A stretch of DNA of 64,000 bases from Methanofervidicoccus sp. A16. Its GTDB lineage: Archaea; AGJL01; Methanococci; Methanococcales; Methanococcaceae. The notes beneath the pieces are model-generated. The model was given only the letters and a program-made list of their open reading frames with translations, made no database searches and had not been told where the DNA came from. Location of the stretch: NCBI RefSeq assembly GCF_003351865.1, contig NZ_CP022242.1, positions 372,001 to 436,000 on the forward strand, in the 5' to 3' direction. A program made the translations under genes and the position numbers. Positions 1-8,666 of this stretch are shown piece by piece. How positions within the stretch are numbered: position 1 is the first letter of the stretch; each line of letters opens with the position of its first letter.

Positions 1-427
1 TAATATATTTAGAACCTAAGAGATAAAGCATATTTGAATGTTTTTTATAATTTAAGAATTCACCATAGATCGTTGGAGATACTATTATATCTGCATTATA
101 CTGTAATCTATTATAATCATCAATTACTATTACTATATTATTATTTTTTTTTAAAGTTGAATATACTTTCCCCGGAGCTAAATACGAGTCGATTATTAAA
201 ATCGAATCTTTCATTAACTTTGCATTTTTAATCCAATTTTCAATTTTATACTGGATATTTCGATTTTTCAGGAATTCATCCACTTTTTTATCTCCATTAA
301 CTATAAGAACAGGTTCTAGATCATACTCTTTAAATGCCTCATACAACGCCAAACATCTTGTGATATGTCCCAAACCTATTTCAGACCCTCCTTCTGTTAA
401 AATTATAACTTTATTTTTACTTATCAT
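1..427 (-). CDS. pseG: PseG-like UDP-sugar hydrolase (pseudaminic acid pathway), 3' end cut by window edge
   Basis: Read directly from the minus strand: ATG at 427-425, then 142 codons to the window edge with no stop. The N-terminus has a Rossmann-like strand followed by the motif GSEIGLGHITRCLAL, typical of PseG (UDP-2,4-diacetamido-2,4,6-trideoxy-beta-L-altropyranose hydrolase, GT-B fold). An IIDSY motif follows near residue 72. PseG removes UDP before the sugar condenses with phosphoenolpyruvate. It starts 4 bp after the pseF stop, so it is the fourth gene of a pseB-C-F-G operon. The C-terminal half is outside the window. The identification rests on the motif plus gene order. Confidence 0.85.
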   Translation of the reverse strand, partial: MISKNKVIILTEGGSEIGLGHITRCLALYEAFKEYDLEPVLIVNGDKKVDEFLKNRNIQYKIENWIKNAKLMKDSILIIDSYLAPGKVYSTLKKNNNIVIVIDDYNRLQYNADIIVSPTIYGEFLNYKKHSNMLYLLGSKYI

Positions 428-431
428 ATAT

Positions 432-1277
432 TTATTCACCCTGATTCAGATATTTTCGTAAAATATTAGCAGCAGTTTTTAAATCCTGAAGTTCCAATAT
501 TTTTATGGCATCTATTACCTCCTCTTTCTCTGAAATATAGATTTTCTTCTGTTGAATCTTTTTATTTATCAGTTTAAGCCAGGGTTTTTCCTTGAAGAGT
601 CTTATGATATCCTCTAAACCAAATAATTCATTTTTAGTATATAGATAGTCATAAACTGAACATAACAGAGCATAATCTTCCTCAGTATCTAAGGTTATTC
701 TTATTGTAGGATCTGTCAAGTGAGATGGAGCCCTGATATTCATGAGTCTGTATCTAGAATTTGGATTCTTATATATATAAGGAGTAACATGTTCCCGTTC
801 AAATGTTCTTGTTGCATTAAAGTACGCTTCCTTAAGGCATTCAAAACTAAAAACTTCTACGTCCTGCCCTCTAGGGAAAGTATTTTCCAAAGTATTTGAA
901 ACATAATCTACATTATTATCGATATATTTTTTAATAACCATATCAATTACATTTGGATCTATACATGGACAATCACTTGTTATACGAACAATAACATCAA
1001 CTGAAAATTCTTTTGCGGTATGGTAATAACGGGAAAGTACATCTTTTTCACTACCTCTAAAAATTCCTACATTCATTTTTGTTGCAATATCTACAATTCT
1101 CTCATCTTCTGGTTTTGTTGTAGTTGCCACAATAACCTCATCTGCAAGTTTTGAGACTTTACATCTTTTAATAACTTGTTCCAAAACTGTTGTTTTACTG
1201 TTGTATGGAAGAGGAAGTAGTACTTTCATCGGTAGGCGAGTTGAACTAGTTCTAGCCTGAATTATAATTCCAATCAA
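432..1277 (-). CDS. pseF: PseF/SpsF-like pseudaminic acid cytidylyltransferase
   Basis: A 281-residue protein starting MIGIIIQARTSSTRLPMK, the glycine/arginine-rich CTP-binding signature of SpsF/NeuA-type cytidylyltransferases. Further in is RITSDCPCIDP, the usual metal and sugar contact region. The family activates nonulosonic acids as CMP-sugars in the cytoplasm. The C-terminal 60 residues are charged and helical and look longer than the catalytic core needs. It lies 9 bp downstream of pseC and 4 bp upstream of pseG on the same strand. Sugar specificity (pseudaminic versus legionaminic) is inferred from neighbours. Confidence 0.82.
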   Translation of the reverse strand: MIGIIIQARTSSTRLPMKVLLPLPYNSKTTVLEQVIKRCKVSKLADEVIVATTTKPEDERIVDIATKMNVGIFRGSEKDVLSRYYHTAKEFSVDVIVRITSDCPCIDPNVIDMVIKKYIDNNVDYVSNTLENTFPRGQDVEVFSFECLKEAYFNATRTFEREHVTPYIYKNPNSRYRLMNIRAPSHLTDPTIRITLDTEEDYALLCSVYDYLYTKNELFGLEDIIRLFKEKPWLKLINKKIQQKKIYISEKEEVIDAIKILELQDLKTAANILRKYLNQGE

Positions 1278-1286
1278 CTTTTCACC

Positions 1287-2447
1287 TTAAGATTTAGAGT
1301 ATTTATTTATTACTTCAAAAAGAGTATTTTCAATGTAATTAATTTCCTCTTCAGAAAGTCCAGGAAATATTGGAATACTTAACTCCCTTCTGTAGAACTC
1401 CTCCGCTTTAGGACAAAGTCCTTTGGAGTATCCTAGTTTTTGATAGTAAGGATGCCAATATACAGGAATATAATGGACTTGGACAATTATTCCTTTTTCT
1501 CTTAACTCCCCGAAAATATTTACTTTTTTTGAATAATCTTTTAATTTAATTGGAAAAATATGCCAACTTGATTTTGCGTATTCCTTCTCAATGGGTAGAT
1601 CGAATAGTTCTACATCTGCGAAGTCATTCTTATATTTTTTAGCTATTTCTCTTCTTTCTTTAAGAAATCTCTCGATCTTTCTAAGTTGAGATAACCCCAA
1701 TGCACATTGAATATCAGTAATTCTGTAGTTATATCCAAGCTCATGCATTTCATAATACCAATCTCCCTCAGAGGAATTTAAAAACTTTCTTTTATCTTTT
1801 GTTATCCCATGCTGTCGAAACATGAGAAGTTTTTCATAAAATTCTTCTCTATTTGTACATACAGCACCTCCTTCCCCTGTAGTTATAATCTTCACGGGAT
1901 GAAAACTGAATATTGTCATATCCGCTAACGCTCCAATATTTTTTCCTTTATATTTTGCACCAAGGGCGTGGGCAGCATCTTCAATAAAGATCAGATCATG
2001 GTCTCTAGCGATATCTCTTATAACATCAATATCAACTGGATGTCCACTGTAATCCACTGTAGATATTAACTTTGTTTTTGATGTAATTTTCTGTTCAATT
2101 AAATTCGGATCTATATTTCCAGTGTCACTTTCAATATCGACAAAGATCGGTTTTGCTCCAAGATATAATCCTGCATTCGATGTTGCAGCAAATGTGTTAG
2201 GAGTTGTTATAAATTCATCACCATGAGATAATCCAGCAGCAAAGTATGCTGCATGTAAAGCTGCTGTTCCAGATGAAAAAACAACGCAGTATTTTGCCCC
2301 CACAAATTTAGATAATGCTTTTTCAAATTTTTCAATCATGGGTCCCTGGGTTATAAAGTCAGATTTAAGGACTTTAACAACTTCGTTAATATCATCTTCC
2401 TCTATCAGTTGTCTACTATAGGGAAGAGATCTATTCAACTTCCACAT
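1287..2447 (-). CDS. pseC: PseC-like UDP-sugar aminotransferase (PLP, DegT/DnrJ/EryC1 family)
   Basis: 386 residues, the normal length for this fold-type I aminotransferase family. Visible features are the N-terminal substrate/cofactor region SSGTAALHAAYFA (about 58-70), the PLP-contacting EDAAH (156-160) and the Schiff-base lysine K186 in SFHPVKIITTGEGG. In the pseudaminic acid pathway PseC aminates C4 of the keto-sugar made by PseB. Its ATG overlaps the end of pseB by 17 bp, which implies translational coupling. DegT-family members are hard to separate by substrate; assignment as PseC rests on the pseB and pseF/pseG neighbours. Confidence 0.87.
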   Translation of the reverse strand: MWKLNRSLPYSRQLIEEDDINEVVKVLKSDFITQGPMIEKFEKALSKFVGAKYCVVFSSGTAALHAAYFAAGLSHGDEFITTPNTFAATSNAGLYLGAKPIFVDIESDTGNIDPNLIEQKITSKTKLISTVDYSGHPVDIDVIRDIARDHDLIFIEDAAHALGAKYKGKNIGALADMTIFSFHPVKIITTGEGGAVCTNREEFYEKLLMFRQHGITKDKRKFLNSSEGDWYYEMHELGYNYRITDIQCALGLSQLRKIERFLKERREIAKKYKNDFADVELFDLPIEKEYAKSSWHIFPIKLKDYSKKVNIFGELREKGIIVQVHYIPVYWHPYYQKLGYSKGLCPKAEEFYRRELSIPIFPGLSEEEINYIENTLFEVINKYSKS

Positions 2448-3453
2448 ATTTTATCATCTCCTTTAACTCTTCAACTGTTAACCACCGATCATTTTTATCA
2501 CTTCGATATACAAAACCTTCTGGAACCTTTGGTAATCCTTTCCATCTGTTTAAATCCTTCGTTTCAAATTCGAACTGTGGAAGGATTATATAGATTGTTC
2601 TGTTATTTTCCAGATCTTCAAATATTACAGTGTTTCTAGCTTCATCCTCACTTATAAGAGTTTCATGAAGTTTTTCTCCGGGACGTATTCCAATTATTTC
2701 AAATTCACAGTTTGGACAAATAGCTTTTGCTAAGTCAACAATTCTCATACTGGGAACCTTAGGAACAAAGACTTCTCCACCTACAGACTCCTTTAAAGCA
2801 AATAATACAAGGTCAACAGCCTCATCTAATGTAAGCCAAAATCTTGTCATTCTAATATCAGTTATCGGTAACTTCTTTTCACCTCTTTTAATTAACTCCA
2901 AAAATAGAGGTATTACGCTTCCCCTACTTCCAACTACGTTTCCATACCTTACCACAGAGAAAGTAGTATCTTTTTTACCTACGTATGAATTTCCAGCTAT
3001 AAATATTTTCTCAAGTACCAACTTTGTAGCCCCATATAAATTTATTGGATTTACTGCCTTGTCTGTAGAGAGTCCTACAACTTTTTTAACTCCCATATCA
3101 ATTGCAGCGTCTATAATATTTTGTGCTCCTATAATATTTGTTTTTACAGCTTCAAATGGGTTATATTCTGCCACTGGAACCTGTTTAAGGGCTGCTGCAT
3201 GAACTACATAATCAACTCCATCAAATGCCCTATAAATTCTATCCCTATCTCTAACATCTCCAATAAAATACCTAATTGGATATTTTTCAGGTGGAAATTT
3301 TTTTCTCATTAAATATTGTTTATATTCATCCCTGCTAAAGATTATCACTTTTTCTGGTTCAAATTTCTGAAAAATTCTTTCAGTAAACTTTTTTCCAAAA
3401 GATCCTGTTCCTCCTGTTATTAGAATTACCTTACTATCTAAAAATCCTGACAT
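2431..3453 (-). CDS. pseB: PseB-like UDP-N-acetylglucosamine 4,6-dehydratase
   Basis: 340-residue extended short-chain dehydrogenase. The NAD(P) glycine motif GGTGSFGKK is at 14-22. The active-site set is D131-K132 and Y140xxxK144 in NLYGATK, the arrangement known from FlaA1/PseB, which both dehydrates and epimerises C5. It is the first gene of the pse operon: an AT-rich gap (3454-3513) separates it from the upstream WbqC-like gene, with an AGGAGGTG ribosome binding site just before the ATG. It makes the 4-keto sugar used by PseC. Confidence 0.9.
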   Translation of the reverse strand: MSGFLDSKVILITGGTGSFGKKFTERIFQKFEPEKVIIFSRDEYKQYLMRKKFPPEKYPIRYFIGDVRDRDRIYRAFDGVDYVVHAAALKQVPVAEYNPFEAVKTNIIGAQNIIDAAIDMGVKKVVGLSTDKAVNPINLYGATKLVLEKIFIAGNSYVGKKDTTFSVVRYGNVVGSRGSVIPLFLELIKRGEKKLPITDIRMTRFWLTLDEAVDLVLFALKESVGGEVFVPKVPSMRIVDLAKAICPNCEFEIIGIRPGEKLHETLISEDEARNTVIFEDLENNRTIYIILPQFEFETKDLNRWKGLPKVPEGFVYRSDKNDRWLTVEELKEMIKYVEVE

Positions 3454-3513
3454 TGTTAAACACCTCCTTAATAATAAAGTTAAATTAATATTAATATATT
3501 GTATTATATAAAT

Positions 3514-4236
3514 TTAAGTTCTCGGATCTCTTTTAAGTGCATTTTTCTCACCTTCTCTTATTACTTCCAAAGATCTATCTCCCATATTAAATAGTAGGTC
3601 AATAATTGAAAGATAGGGAATAAATTCCCCATACAATTGTGGATAAACAGGATGGTTAAATTCAAACCAATATAATTTAATTCCAGCCTTTTTGAACTTT
3701 TCAGGTTCTATGTATGCCTTGGCTCCAGGACCAGAGATGTATTCATCGGCACCTATTTTGTTTAATATATTTATCAATCGATCTGTTTTTTTACCTTCTA
3801 CATTTAATTGAGATGAGAATATAAATTTTGTAGAATCAAGTCCAAGTAATTTACATATTTCTTTAATTATTGTAACATTCAAATCCACTATGTATTCCCA
3901 TCTTCTTTTATAGAATTTTTCAAAAACATCAGAATAGTCTTTAAAGTAAGGTGCTCTAGTATAGGCATAAAATATGGATTTCCAATGTTTTTTAGCCCAA
4001 TTCTTATTGTTATTTATTTTTACTTCATTTATCTTTTGTCCAAATTTTTTCATGACAGGGACTGTCAGCCAGATCCAATTACCATTTGATATTTTTATTC
4101 TATTTCTTTGTTGCCATGAACTCCCTACAAATTGAACATCATCATAAAAAACAAAAACATCTGCTATATCTATTAGTCCAAAGTATCCTATCCATGGTAA
4201 ATACATCGGCTGTAATATAACTACTCTCATAAACAC
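3514..4236 (-). CDS. WbqC-like protein of surface polysaccharide clusters
   Basis: 240 residues. The N-terminus VVILQPMYLPWIGYFGLID and then VFYDDVQFVGSSWQQRNRIK-like sequence are hallmark motifs of the WbqC family, which is common in O-antigen and nonulosonic acid loci. The biochemical role of the family is poorly defined; transfer or activation of an amino-acid or acyl group on a sugar has been suggested. The start MFMR could instead be the second ATG, two codons in. It overlaps the upstream methyltransferase gene by 10 bp, so the two are co-translated. I infer decoration of the glycan made by the neighbouring genes. Confidence 0.78.
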   Translation of the reverse strand: MFMRVVILQPMYLPWIGYFGLIDIADVFVFYDDVQFVGSSWQQRNRIKISNGNWIWLTVPVMKKFGQKINEVKINNNKNWAKKHWKSIFYAYTRAPYFKDYSDVFEKFYKRRWEYIVDLNVTIIKEICKLLGLDSTKFIFSSQLNVEGKKTDRLINILNKIGADEYISGPGAKAYIEPEKFKKAGIKLYWFEFNHPVYPQLYGEFIPYLSIIDLLFNMGDRSLEVIREGEKNALKRDPRT

Positions 4237-4904
4237 ACCCTTGGATCTCTATAAATATATATAGTGTATTCATATAATTGATAGTCATGTCTTATTACAA
4301 ACCATCTACTCAAATTTTTAACACAAAATGATATAGTATTTCCAATTGGAGAATAATATAGATCTTTATCTTCCCAATCCACATATTCCGTCATAAAATT
4401 GACAGCAATACCTTTTCTACAGAGTTCCCAAAGTTTTGTTAACGTTGTTTTTATCCAAGTTTCATGTATCTCTTTGTCAGTATCAAGTTTGAGATTAAAG
4501 ACTCCACTAATAAGAACATAATCGAAATAATTATAATAATTTTTATCAATATTTTCTTTCATAATATCAATAACCTTAAATTTCCCATCAGAATGTCTCT
4601 TTTTAGCAATTTTTATCATTTTTTCTGAGATATCCCATCCATGATATTCGCAGTTAATTTCCTGTTCCTTTAAGTAATCGAAGAGAAGAGCGTTACCACA
4701 ACCAAAATCTAATACTCTTTTACCATTTAGATCGTCAATTTCTGTCAAAATTTTAAATCTTAACCATGTTTTCTCCTTTCCTCTCCAGTGAACTGCTTCT
4801 GGAGAATTAGGATCATGCAACATTAAATGATTCTCGTATTCTTTTTTTAATCTATTAATATGATCTCTTAGTTTTTTATTTAGAGAGACTTTAGTAGTTT
4901 CCAT
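4227..4904 (-). CDS. SAM-dependent class I methyltransferase, sugar-modification context
   Basis: 225 residues with a central Rossmann methyltransferase core: motif I VLDFGCGNALLFDYL around 64-78 and a post-I acidic strand (YHGWDISEKMIKIA). An N-terminal helical region of about 50 residues precedes the core. No paralogue-specific motif reveals the substrate. It is first in an apparent operon with the WbqC-like gene and lies head-to-head with the GIY-YIG gene. Context suggests methylation of a sugar or sugar-linked group; this is inference. Confidence 0.72.
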   Translation of the reverse strand: METTKVSLNKKLRDHINRLKKEYENHLMLHDPNSPEAVHWRGKEKTWLRFKILTEIDDLNGKRVLDFGCGNALLFDYLKEQEINCEYHGWDISEKMIKIAKKRHSDGKFKVIDIMKENIDKNYYNYFDYVLISGVFNLKLDTDKEIHETWIKTTLTKLWELCRKGIAVNFMTEYVDWEDKDLYYSPIGNTISFCVKNLSRWFVIRHDYQLYEYTIYIYRDPRVCL

Positions 4905-5033
4905 TTTATCACATTTAATTTTCTCTTTTTACCATAAATGGAAAGAGTATTTATTACTACATAATTTTCTATATCATTTATTACGATATACTATTTATAA
5001 TAACTTTAATTTAATTTATAAATAATAAAATAG

Positions 5034-5046
5034 AAAAGTTTAAATG
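5034..5046 (+). promoter_or_regulatory. Probable TATA/BRE promoter for the GIY-YIG gene
   Basis: AAAAGTTTAAATG lies about 48 bp before the chosen ATG at 5094, with a purine-rich BRE-like stretch (AGAAAAG) next to the TATA-like TTTAAA. The spacing fits a short leader that carries GGGAG. Confidence 0.4.
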
Positions 5047-5093
5047 TATTAATACTATAGGTTTTTACCAGATAATATTAGTTGGGAGATAAA

Positions 5094-5495
5094 ATGGATC
5101 TAAGAAATTATGGATTTGTAAAGGTTGGAAGATGGAAGTTAAATGAAAATATTAAAAGCGGAATAGATTTCGAACTTATGGATTTTAAGGAAGAAAGAGT
5201 AATTTATGCTTTTGTAGTAGATGGTGAAACTAAGTACATTGGAATTTGTGAAAGTAGTAAAAGGACTCTTGAAGATAGAATGATAAAGTTCAAATACTCG
5301 CAGGGAGGGGGAACAAATAAACGTATTGCAGATGAGATTAAAAAATGTTTAGAAAATGGAAAAACTGTAGAGATATTCGCATTAAAACTTGAATTAGTAG
5401 TACAATATAAAGGTTTAGAAGTTGATCTTATAAGAGGGCTAGAATATCCTTTAATTGAAAAACTAGATCCTGAATGGAACATAATGAAAAACTAA
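5094..5495 (+). CDS. Small GIY-YIG family nuclease-like protein
   Basis: 133 residues from the ATG at 5094; an in-frame TTG lies four codons earlier, but GGGAGAT directly before the ATG acts as its ribosome binding site. The middle reads VIYAFVVDGETKYIGICESS, matching the two strands of a GIY-YIG core, with an arginine about ten residues later (EDRMIKF). The C-terminal GLEYPLIEKLDPEWN resembles the metal-binding glutamate helix and the Pro-x-W-N ending of single-domain GIY-YIG enzymes. It is the only plus-strand gene in a minus-strand glycan island. Substrate unknown: repair, restriction or mobile-element roles are all possible. Confidence 0.72.
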   Translation: MDLRNYGFVKVGRWKLNENIKSGIDFELMDFKEERVIYAFVVDGETKYIGICESSKRTLEDRMIKFKYSQGGGTNKRIADEIKKCLENGKTVEIFALKLELVVQYKGLEVDLIRGLEYPLIEKLDPEWNIMKN

Positions 5496-5545
5496 ATTCT
5501 AAATATGTCAGATAAATTTTTTCTTCTAAGTACTAGTAATATTTA

Positions 5546-6790
5546 TTAAGCCCTTAAAAACAACAGAGTAATAAACAATATCACAACAATACTATATATA
5601 ACCCTTGCCATAACTGCCCCAAACAACCCGTAATAAAACACCCCTATAAAACTCAACATTATAAGTAATAATGCAGAGAAAGTATTAAACTTATTTATTA
5701 ACTCCCTCTTCTTTTCCTTTATTAGATAATTGTAAGGTAGCAGATACAGAAAATTTATAAATGTTAAACTGTACAACAAACTGAGCCAGGTATATTCGAA
5801 GTACTTCGGATAGAATATATAATAAACTATTGGAGCAACCACTATATAGACACATATAAGTCCTATTATCATAAGTAAAAATTTTTTAAAATGTATCAAC
5901 ACATCCCTTTTACTTAGGTTAGATGACGCCATCTTTGGTAGTATCAGAGGACTAAAGGTATTAACTAACAACTCAAATTGACTAGGTAATGTCATAATAA
6001 CCCTAAATATCGCTAAATCAGAGAAATTTAAAAAATGTGCTATAATTAAACTATCAAAATTAGCAGATATTCCCGATAGAACCATCGATTTACTTATATT
6101 TTTTCCAAATTTTATACTTGAAAGATCTACCTTATTACGTTCAATAAAATTTTTTACATAGAATATACTAAAGTATCCACAAATTAAGATCTGAGATAAC
6201 ACCGTTATCAACACTATCCAAAATACAGATCTTGTAATAAGAAGAAAAATAATTACAAATAAGGTGGATAAAACTGCAAAAAGAGAGGTTATTTTCGCCA
6301 GTATATCAAATCTCTTTTTCCCGTTAAAAAAATAACTGTAATATCCTGATATTGAATAAAAAGGAAAAAGAGAAGAAATAATTACAAAAATAATAGACAG
6401 ATCAAAATTACCTATGTAGTATTCATAAACCGATACTACTAAAAGGAACAAACTACCTATCCAACTGTATTTAAAAACCTCCCTAAGTGCCTTAAAGTAA
6501 GTACCCTCATATCCCTTTGTAACAGCCTGCACTACTGCAACTCCCATCCCAGGTAGGGCGAAGATACCTGCAAGGATTAAAATAGTCATTACAAAGTTAT
6601 ACTCTCCAAAGGATTCTTTAGATAACATATTTGCCAACATTACACTTAATAAAAAACCCTTTATAATTAAAAAAATTCTACTAACCCCTAACCAAAATCC
6701 CCCCTTTATAAAGTAGGGCAGATCCAACCCTACCTTCGTGGAGTATCTCTTTGCCAACAAATACACCCTCTCCTTCAACTTCTCTATCAT
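5546..6790 (-). CDS. Wzx-like polysaccharide flippase (MATE/MOP superfamily)
   Basis: 414 residues, strongly hydrophobic, with about 12 predicted membrane spans and a short cytoplasmic N-terminus, the layout of Wzx/RfbX-type lipid-linked oligosaccharide flippases. The segment FIKGGFWLGVSRIFLIIKGF near 28-47 is the usual amphipathic start of span 1. It presumably moves a lipid-linked glycan across the membrane for S-layer or archaellin glycosylation. It follows the glycosyltransferase gene by 2 bp, so the two form one transcription unit. Confidence 0.85.
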   Translation of the reverse strand: MIEKLKERVYLLAKRYSTKVGLDLPYFIKGGFWLGVSRIFLIIKGFLLSVMLANMLSKESFGEYNFVMTILILAGIFALPGMGVAVVQAVTKGYEGTYFKALREVFKYSWIGSLFLLVVSVYEYYIGNFDLSIIFVIISSLFPFYSISGYYSYFFNGKKRFDILAKITSLFAVLSTLFVIIFLLITRSVFWIVLITVLSQILICGYFSIFYVKNFIERNKVDLSSIKFGKNISKSMVLSGISANFDSLIIAHFLNFSDLAIFRVIMTLPSQFELLVNTFSPLILPKMASSNLSKRDVLIHFKKFLLMIIGLICVYIVVAPIVYYIFYPKYFEYTWLSLLYSLTFINFLYLLPYNYLIKEKKRELINKFNTFSALLLIMLSFIGVFYYGLFGAVMARVIYSIVVILFITLLFLRA

Positions 6791-6792
6791 TC

Positions 6793-7971
6793 CTATCCCT
6801 TAACTAAATCCCTTAAAATCTCCTTGTATCTCTCCACCGATACCTTCCAGTTAAAGTTCTCCTCTATAAACCTCCTGGCATTCCTACCACATTGAACCAT
6901 TAACTCCCTACTCTCAATAAACTCCATTACACCCCTACATATCTCCTCTGGACTGTTATCCTTTAAAAGTATCCCAGTTTTCCTATCAACTACTACCTCA
7001 TCTCCCCCCTCGTAGGGACTGGCAACAACAGGTTTTCCACAGCACATAGCCTGAAGTAGAGATGTAGAGAGACCCCCACCCCTATAAGATGGATGGATGT
7101 ATATATCACAACTTTTAACTATCCCTATAGCCTTCTTAAAATCCTTCCTTCCAGTGAAGTATATCCCTTTATTAAGATACTCCCCTGACAACTCTTTAAG
7201 ATACTCTAGATCCTCCCCATATCCAACTATTATTAACACAGTTCTATCCCTTATCTCCTTAGGAAGAATTTTATAGCTTTCGATTAAGTTATCCACTCCC
7301 TTCCATTTATATAATCTACCGACAAAACATAGTTTTATCTTATCTTTAAATCTCTCTTTTATCTCCCTATCCTCAGGTATGTTCTCTATCTCTTGGATCT
7401 CTATACCTCGATATATCACTGGAATATCAAGATCATCTAAAAAATTCTCCAAAATAAATTTTTTAACAGATTTCGATATAGCTATTACACAGTCAGATTC
7501 TCGAAATATCAACTTCCCTATAGTTTTATCGTATATATAGGCTATCTTGTTCGTTAATCTACTGCTTACATTAACAAAGGCACTACCATGCTCTACATGT
7601 ACAAGTTTTACCCTGGATAACCTAAGTTTCGCAAAGAGAAATCCTAACAATGTATTTGAGAAAAATCTCGTTCTCGTCATTACAACATGGAAGTTTATTT
7701 TATACAGACTGAAAAACATCCTCCAGAACTTAATACTTAGTATATTGGGAACTGGATAATTTGAAATCACCTCAAAGGCTGGATACCTATATACCTTAAC
7801 GTTGTTGTATCTAACTTCAAATTCCTCGTATTTTGGAATATTTGGGGCGAAGATATAAATATTAAACTCTTTATCTTCAGATAGGTATTTAACAAATTCA
7901 TCAACATGGGTTTCCAATCCTCCTACATGAGGTACATAATATCCTGGAAAGATGATAAGGTTGATGGTCAT
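6793..7971 (-). CDS. GT4-type glycosyltransferase (GT-B fold)
   Basis: 392 residues. N-terminal FPGYYVPHVGGLETHVDEFV is the acceptor-domain signature of GT4 enzymes (glycine-rich loop plus helix). The C-terminal domain begins near 209 (KLCFVGRLYKWKGVDNLIES) and carries the nucleotide-sugar region GGGLSTSLLQAMCCGKPVVAS. The usual E-x7-E pair of GT4 enzymes is replaced here: the first Glu by Gly and the second by Gln. The protein is otherwise intact. ATTAAGGGAAATT before the ATG supports the start. It probably adds a sugar to a lipid-linked glycan on the cytoplasmic face. Confidence 0.85.
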   Translation of the reverse strand: MTINLIIFPGYYVPHVGGLETHVDEFVKYLSEDKEFNIYIFAPNIPKYEEFEVRYNNVKVYRYPAFEVISNYPVPNILSIKFWRMFFSLYKINFHVVMTRTRFFSNTLLGFLFAKLRLSRVKLVHVEHGSAFVNVSSRLTNKIAYIYDKTIGKLIFRESDCVIAISKSVKKFILENFLDDLDIPVIYRGIEIQEIENIPEDREIKERFKDKIKLCFVGRLYKWKGVDNLIESYKILPKEIRDRTVLIIVGYGEDLEYLKELSGEYLNKGIYFTGRKDFKKAIGIVKSCDIYIHPSYRGGGLSTSLLQAMCCGKPVVASPYEGGDEVVVDRKTGILLKDNSPEEICRGVMEFIESRELMVQCGRNARRFIEENFNWKVSVERYKEILRDLVKG

Positions 7972-8132
7972 AATTTCCCTTAATTATTAGTATAAGATTA
8001 TGGGTTCCTAACAGCGATGATTTTAACTCCTTTATATTAAGAATCTCATCAGGAGAGGGGTAATTAGAAAGTTCTTTTTTAATTATTATCATTATTATAA
8101 GTCTAATATTATTATAAAAATAGTGATTATCT

Positions 8133-8648
8133 TTAATCAAATCTATACTTTTTAAAATACCTCACACTAACCACCATCATTACTATCACACATATTACTA
8201 CCTGAACAATAGACACAGGCACCTTAACGGTAAAAGGTTCATCTATCCTAACGCCATCTAAAACGTAATAAGGATAATACCTCCTTTCAGGATCAGCCCT
8301 TAAATTCATCCCCTCTATCCTCAAGGTGTTGCTCCCGTTATTTATACAATCTGTAACATCTATCTTTACTCTCTTCACATCCCATGTAAAACCTCTACCT
8401 CCTCCTCCAATAGTACATATTAACTTACCATTTAGATAGATCTTAACCCCCATACCTTTATCTATATTCCCGTAATGCTCAAAGGTAAGGTTGTAAGTAT
8501 AATTCTCCACCTTATCTATCTGGAAGTTGTAGGCCTTACAATTCTCTTTGTAATTTATCTTTATATAGCCAAAGTTGTAGGCGGATATTCCATCTATTAC
8601 TAAAAGGAGAATGAATACCAGTAAAACACTTCTATTCAGAGAGAGCAT
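8133..8648 (-). CDS. Secreted, membrane-anchored protein with a beta-sandwich-like ectodomain
   Basis: 171 residues. An N-terminal hydrophobic segment (about 7-23) ends in a likely signal peptidase site near SAYN. A mostly beta ectodomain contains NGSNTLRIEGMN and several asparagine sequons. A C-terminal span (about 145-162) is followed by basic RYFKKYRF, so the body faces outward. The pattern 'NG.NTLRIE' is typical of jelly-roll carbohydrate-binding folds, but I cannot name a family. It follows pyrK by 18 bp and is probably co-transcribed with hisI-pyrK, although its function seems unrelated. Confidence 0.6.
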   Translation of the reverse strand: MLSLNRSVLLVFILLLVIDGISAYNFGYIKINYKENCKAYNFQIDKVENYTYNLTFEHYGNIDKGMGVKIYLNGKLICTIGGGGRGFTWDVKRVKIDVTDCINNGSNTLRIEGMNLRADPERRYYPYYVLDGVRIDEPFTVKVPVSIVQVVICVIVMMVVSVRYFKKYRFD

Positions 8649-8666
8649 ATACTTCCTCTTTCAATA

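Noticed and set aside
7901-8140. 79-codon minus-strand frame overlapping the glycosyltransferase start
   Set aside because: It overlaps a well-supported gene by 71 bp in another frame and matches nothing. The short piece 7972-8132 could be a decayed gene remnant, but I cannot support it.
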